Positions 5,831 through 6,805 of a stretch of DNA of 6,805 nucleotides are shown piece after piece. The notes beneath the pieces are model-generated. The model was given only the letters and a program-made list of their open reading frames with translations, made no database searches and was not told where the DNA came from. Source of the stretch: Anaerolineales bacterium (lineage in GTDB: Bacteria; Chloroflexota; Anaerolineae; Anaerolineales; DRMV01); assembly GCA_015491595.1 (NCBI GenBank), contig WFVP01000037.1, forward strand, positions 1-6,805, given 5' to 3'. Every line of letters begins with the position of its first letter. The stretch's first letter is position 1. Made by a program: the position numbers and the translations under genes.

Positions 5831-5837
5831 CCTTCCT
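5831..5837 (-). promoter_or_regulatory. Ribosome binding site that fixes the propeller lipoprotein start
   Basis: AGGAAGG on the minus strand ends six bases before the ATG at 5824-5822. The same motif directly abuts the ATG at 5830, leaving no spacer, and lies inside the longer reading frame that begins at 5857. This favours the 5824 start. Confidence 0.6.
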
Positions 5838-5840
5838 GAG

Positions 5841-6191
5841 TTACGGGACGGGGTCATACCCGCCCGGGTTAAAGGGATTGCACCGCAACACCCGCCAGGC
5901 CGCCATGAGCCCTCCTTTCAGCACACCGTACTTGTAGATGGCTTCGTAGCCGTAGTGGGAGCACGTCGGGTAAAAACGGCAGGTGTTGGCGGGCAGAAGG
6001 CGGGAAAAGGTCAGCTGATAGGCGCGGATGAGCAGAAGCACCACCCACCGGGGCCAGTACCAGGGGGTTTTGGGCAAATCCCGCAAAGGAGGGAGGGGAG
6101 GATTGGGAGGTCGGACCCCCAGTGGATGAAAGTGCGGGGTCACGTGGGTGTGTTGGTCGGAGGTTCCAGAGGTGGAGGTTCGCTTTCCCAT
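5841..6191 (-). CDS. yidD: Membrane protein insertion efficiency factor YidD
   Basis: The protein has 116 residues. YidD is a small membrane-associated protein that helps YidC-dependent insertion. The core (about 47-116) is complete: [56 protein letters not shown] and the signature NPGGYDPVP at the very end. Cys70, Cys76 and Cys103 fall where the family has conserved cysteines. Residues 1-46 are a Pro/Thr/His-rich lead absent from most YidDs, which start just before the hydrophobic helix. The ATG at 6191 has only a modest Shine-Dalgarno (AGGCGG), and a later GTG or TTG start cannot be excluded. With this start the gene overlaps rnpA by 52 bases. The propeller gene starts 16 bases after its stop. 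Confidence 0.95.
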   Translation of the reverse strand: MGKRTSTSGTSDQHTHVTPHFHPLGVRPPNPPLPPLRDLPKTPWYWPRWVVLLLIRAYQLTFSRLLPANTCRFYPTCSHYGYEAIYKYGVLKGGLMAAWRVLRCNPFNPGGYDPVP

Positions 6192-6526
6192 AGGTCCGCC
6201 TGTGTCAGCAAATTCCAGAGCACACGTTTCAACTCATGAAAGGTGGCCTCCCGGGCCGGAGGCCGGGCCACCACTACCAAATCCCATCCCGGTCGCAAGT
6301 AAGGAATCCAGGTCCGCAGAATCTCCCGCAAGCGCCGTTTGACCTTGTTCCGATGCACCGCCTTCCGGGCCACCTTGCGGGAGACGATGAGCCCGATGCG
6401 CACCTGCTCCAGGCCATTGGGGGCCGCGTTCAGAATCAACGTAGGGTGGGGCCAACGTGTCCCCTGCTCCCGCAGGCGCTCGTAATCCGAACGGCGGTGC
6501 AGGCGGTACTTGCGGGGAATGCCGAT
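6140..6526 (-). CDS. rnpA: Ribonuclease P protein component, probable non-canonical ATC start
   Basis: The protein has about 128 residues and is the protein subunit of RNase P, which trims the 5' leader of tRNA precursors. The family's N-terminus is present as [20 protein letters not shown], then [20 protein letters not shown]. The RNA-binding signature is [17 protein letters not shown], and the last strand and helix are [10 protein letters not shown] and [12 protein letters not shown]. No ATG, GTG or TTG precedes this N-terminus after the in-frame TGA (6541-6539). A Shine-Dalgarno GAGGAGG (6534-6540) lies seven bases before ATC (6526-6524) and 13 before ATT (6520-6518), so ATC is the best start. 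The first standard candidate, TTG at 6439, would delete about 29 conserved residues. It follows rpmH by 19 bases, the classical pair. Confidence 0.9.
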   Translation of the reverse strand: MGIPRKYRLHRRSDYERLREQGTRWPHPTLILNAAPNGLEQVRIGLIVSRKVARKAVHRNKVKRRLREILRTWIPYLRPGWDLVVVARPPAREATFHELKRVLWNLLTQADLWESEPPPLEPPTNTPT

Positions 6527-6533
6527 GCCCGGT

Positions 6534-6540
6534 CCTCCTC
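6534..6540 (-). promoter_or_regulatory. Ribosome binding site of rnpA
   Basis: GAGGAGG on the minus strand lies just after the rpmH stop. At its ideal distance stands ATC at 6526, with no ATG, GTG or TTG within reach in the rnpA frame. The sequence overlaps an in-frame TGA (6541-6539), which excludes any start further upstream. Confidence 0.7.
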
Positions 6541-6545
6541 AAGCG

Positions 6546-6749
6546 TTACTTGCCCAGGTTGGCCTGTCCCTTGCGCCCTTTCCAGTTGAACCGCTTGGGA
6601 AACGCGTTCATGGTCACCGTCAGGCGCCAGCGACCCTTGAGGCGCCGTCGCTTGAGCACCTTCCGTCCACCGGGCGTGCGCATGCGCGCACGGAAACCAT
6701 GGACCCGCAACCGCCTGCGGATTTTGGGCTGATAGGTTCGTTTGGGCAT
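6546..6749 (-). CDS. rpmH: 50S ribosomal protein L34
   Basis: The protein has 67 residues and belongs to the large ribosomal subunit. [20 protein letters not shown] and [20 protein letters not shown] followed by WRLTV match L34 throughout. The block [20 protein letters not shown] is very close to the Thermus protein as I remember it. Typical L34 ends about here at 44-50 residues. This one continues with about 22 extra residues ([20 protein letters not shown] and GK). A strong Shine-Dalgarno AGGAGG (6758-6763) lies eight bases before the ATG. It is the first gene of the cluster in this window. The promoter probably lies at or beyond the right edge. Confidence 0.97.
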   Translation of the reverse strand: MPKRTYQPKIRRRLRVHGFRARMRTPGGRKVLKRRRLKGRWRLTVTMNAFPKRFNWKGRKGQANLGK

Positions 6750-6776
6750 GGCCCTTTCCTCCTGGTTGGGCTTCGT

Positions 6777-6804
6777 TGTCCAGAAACGTCGTCCAATTGG
6801 ACAC
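6777..6804. promoter_or_regulatory. Palindromic half-site cluster upstream of rpmH
   Basis: GTCCAATTGGAC (6791-6802) is a perfect 12-base palindrome. A further half-site TGTCCA occurs at 6777-6782, and TTGGACA ends at 6803. The spacing and repetition resemble a regulator binding site, but no regulator is known and the window ends here. No clear -35/-10 pair is visible. Confidence 0.25.
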
Positions 6805-6805
6805 C

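Noticed and set aside
4703..5857. Propeller lipoprotein starting at 5857 and overlapping yidD
   Set aside because: The only good Shine-Dalgarno (5831-5837) lies inside that extension and serves the ATG at 5824.
6140..6439. rnpA starting at TTG 6439
   Set aside because: It would remove the conserved [19 protein letters not shown] segment, and no Shine-Dalgarno precedes it.
6546..6749. Thermus-like nesting of rpmH inside an extended rnpA frame
   Set aside because: The rnpA frame is closed by TGA at 6541-6539, downstream of the rpmH stop, so the two genes do not overlap.

Overview
The window is a GC-rich stretch of bacterial chromosome carrying core genes that usually lie near the replication origin. 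All ten intact genes are on the minus strand, so transcription runs from high to low coordinates. I infer a member of the Chloroflexota, most likely Anaerolineae-like and perhaps thermophilic. The basis is the long Thr/Pro-rich linkers in exported proteins, the protein style and the gene set. This assignment is not proven from the sequence.

Right part (about 6805 to 3249): rpmH (L34), rnpA (RNase P protein), yidD, an eight-bladed PQQ-type propeller lipoprotein, yidC (membrane insertase) and a KhpB/Jag-like RNA-binding protein. They are tightly packed, with gaps of about 15-35 bases and a 52-base overlap of rnpA and yidD, which suggests one operon. The lipoprotein is an extra gene inside the otherwise classical rpmH-rnpA-yidD-yidC-jag order. 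rnpA has no ATG, GTG or TTG where its conserved N-terminus begins and seems to start on ATC (or ATT).

Middle (3248 to 2960): a 289-base gene-free gap. In transcription order it holds a hairpin, a second GC-rich hairpin with a weak T tract, a 13-base match to the conserved T-box riboswitch core, a good sigma-70-type promoter, and a leader hairpin that hides the Shine-Dalgarno sequence of rpsF. The leader is a candidate S6:S18 autoregulatory element. The T-box core is out of place because no aminoacyl-tRNA synthetase gene follows.

Left part (2959 to 216): rpsF-ssb-rpsR, the classical S6-SSB-S18 operon, then a membrane-anchored parvulin-type peptidyl-prolyl isomerase with a large Thr/Pro insertion. 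A hairpin encloses the rpsR stop codon, and a separate imperfect palindrome lies just before the isomerase gene.

Far left (1 to about 215): on the plus strand there is the tail of a Thr/Pro linker followed by what looks like the beginning of a solute-binding lipoprotein. Its coding character fades before the isomerase stop codon. This is either a truncated gene or a rearrangement or assembly junction.

Functionally the window combines translation (S6, S18, L34), tRNA processing (RNase P protein), DNA maintenance (SSB) and membrane protein biogenesis and extracytoplasmic folding (YidC, YidD, KhpB/Jag, propeller lipoprotein, parvulin). No transposase, CRISPR array, tRNA or rRNA was seen.
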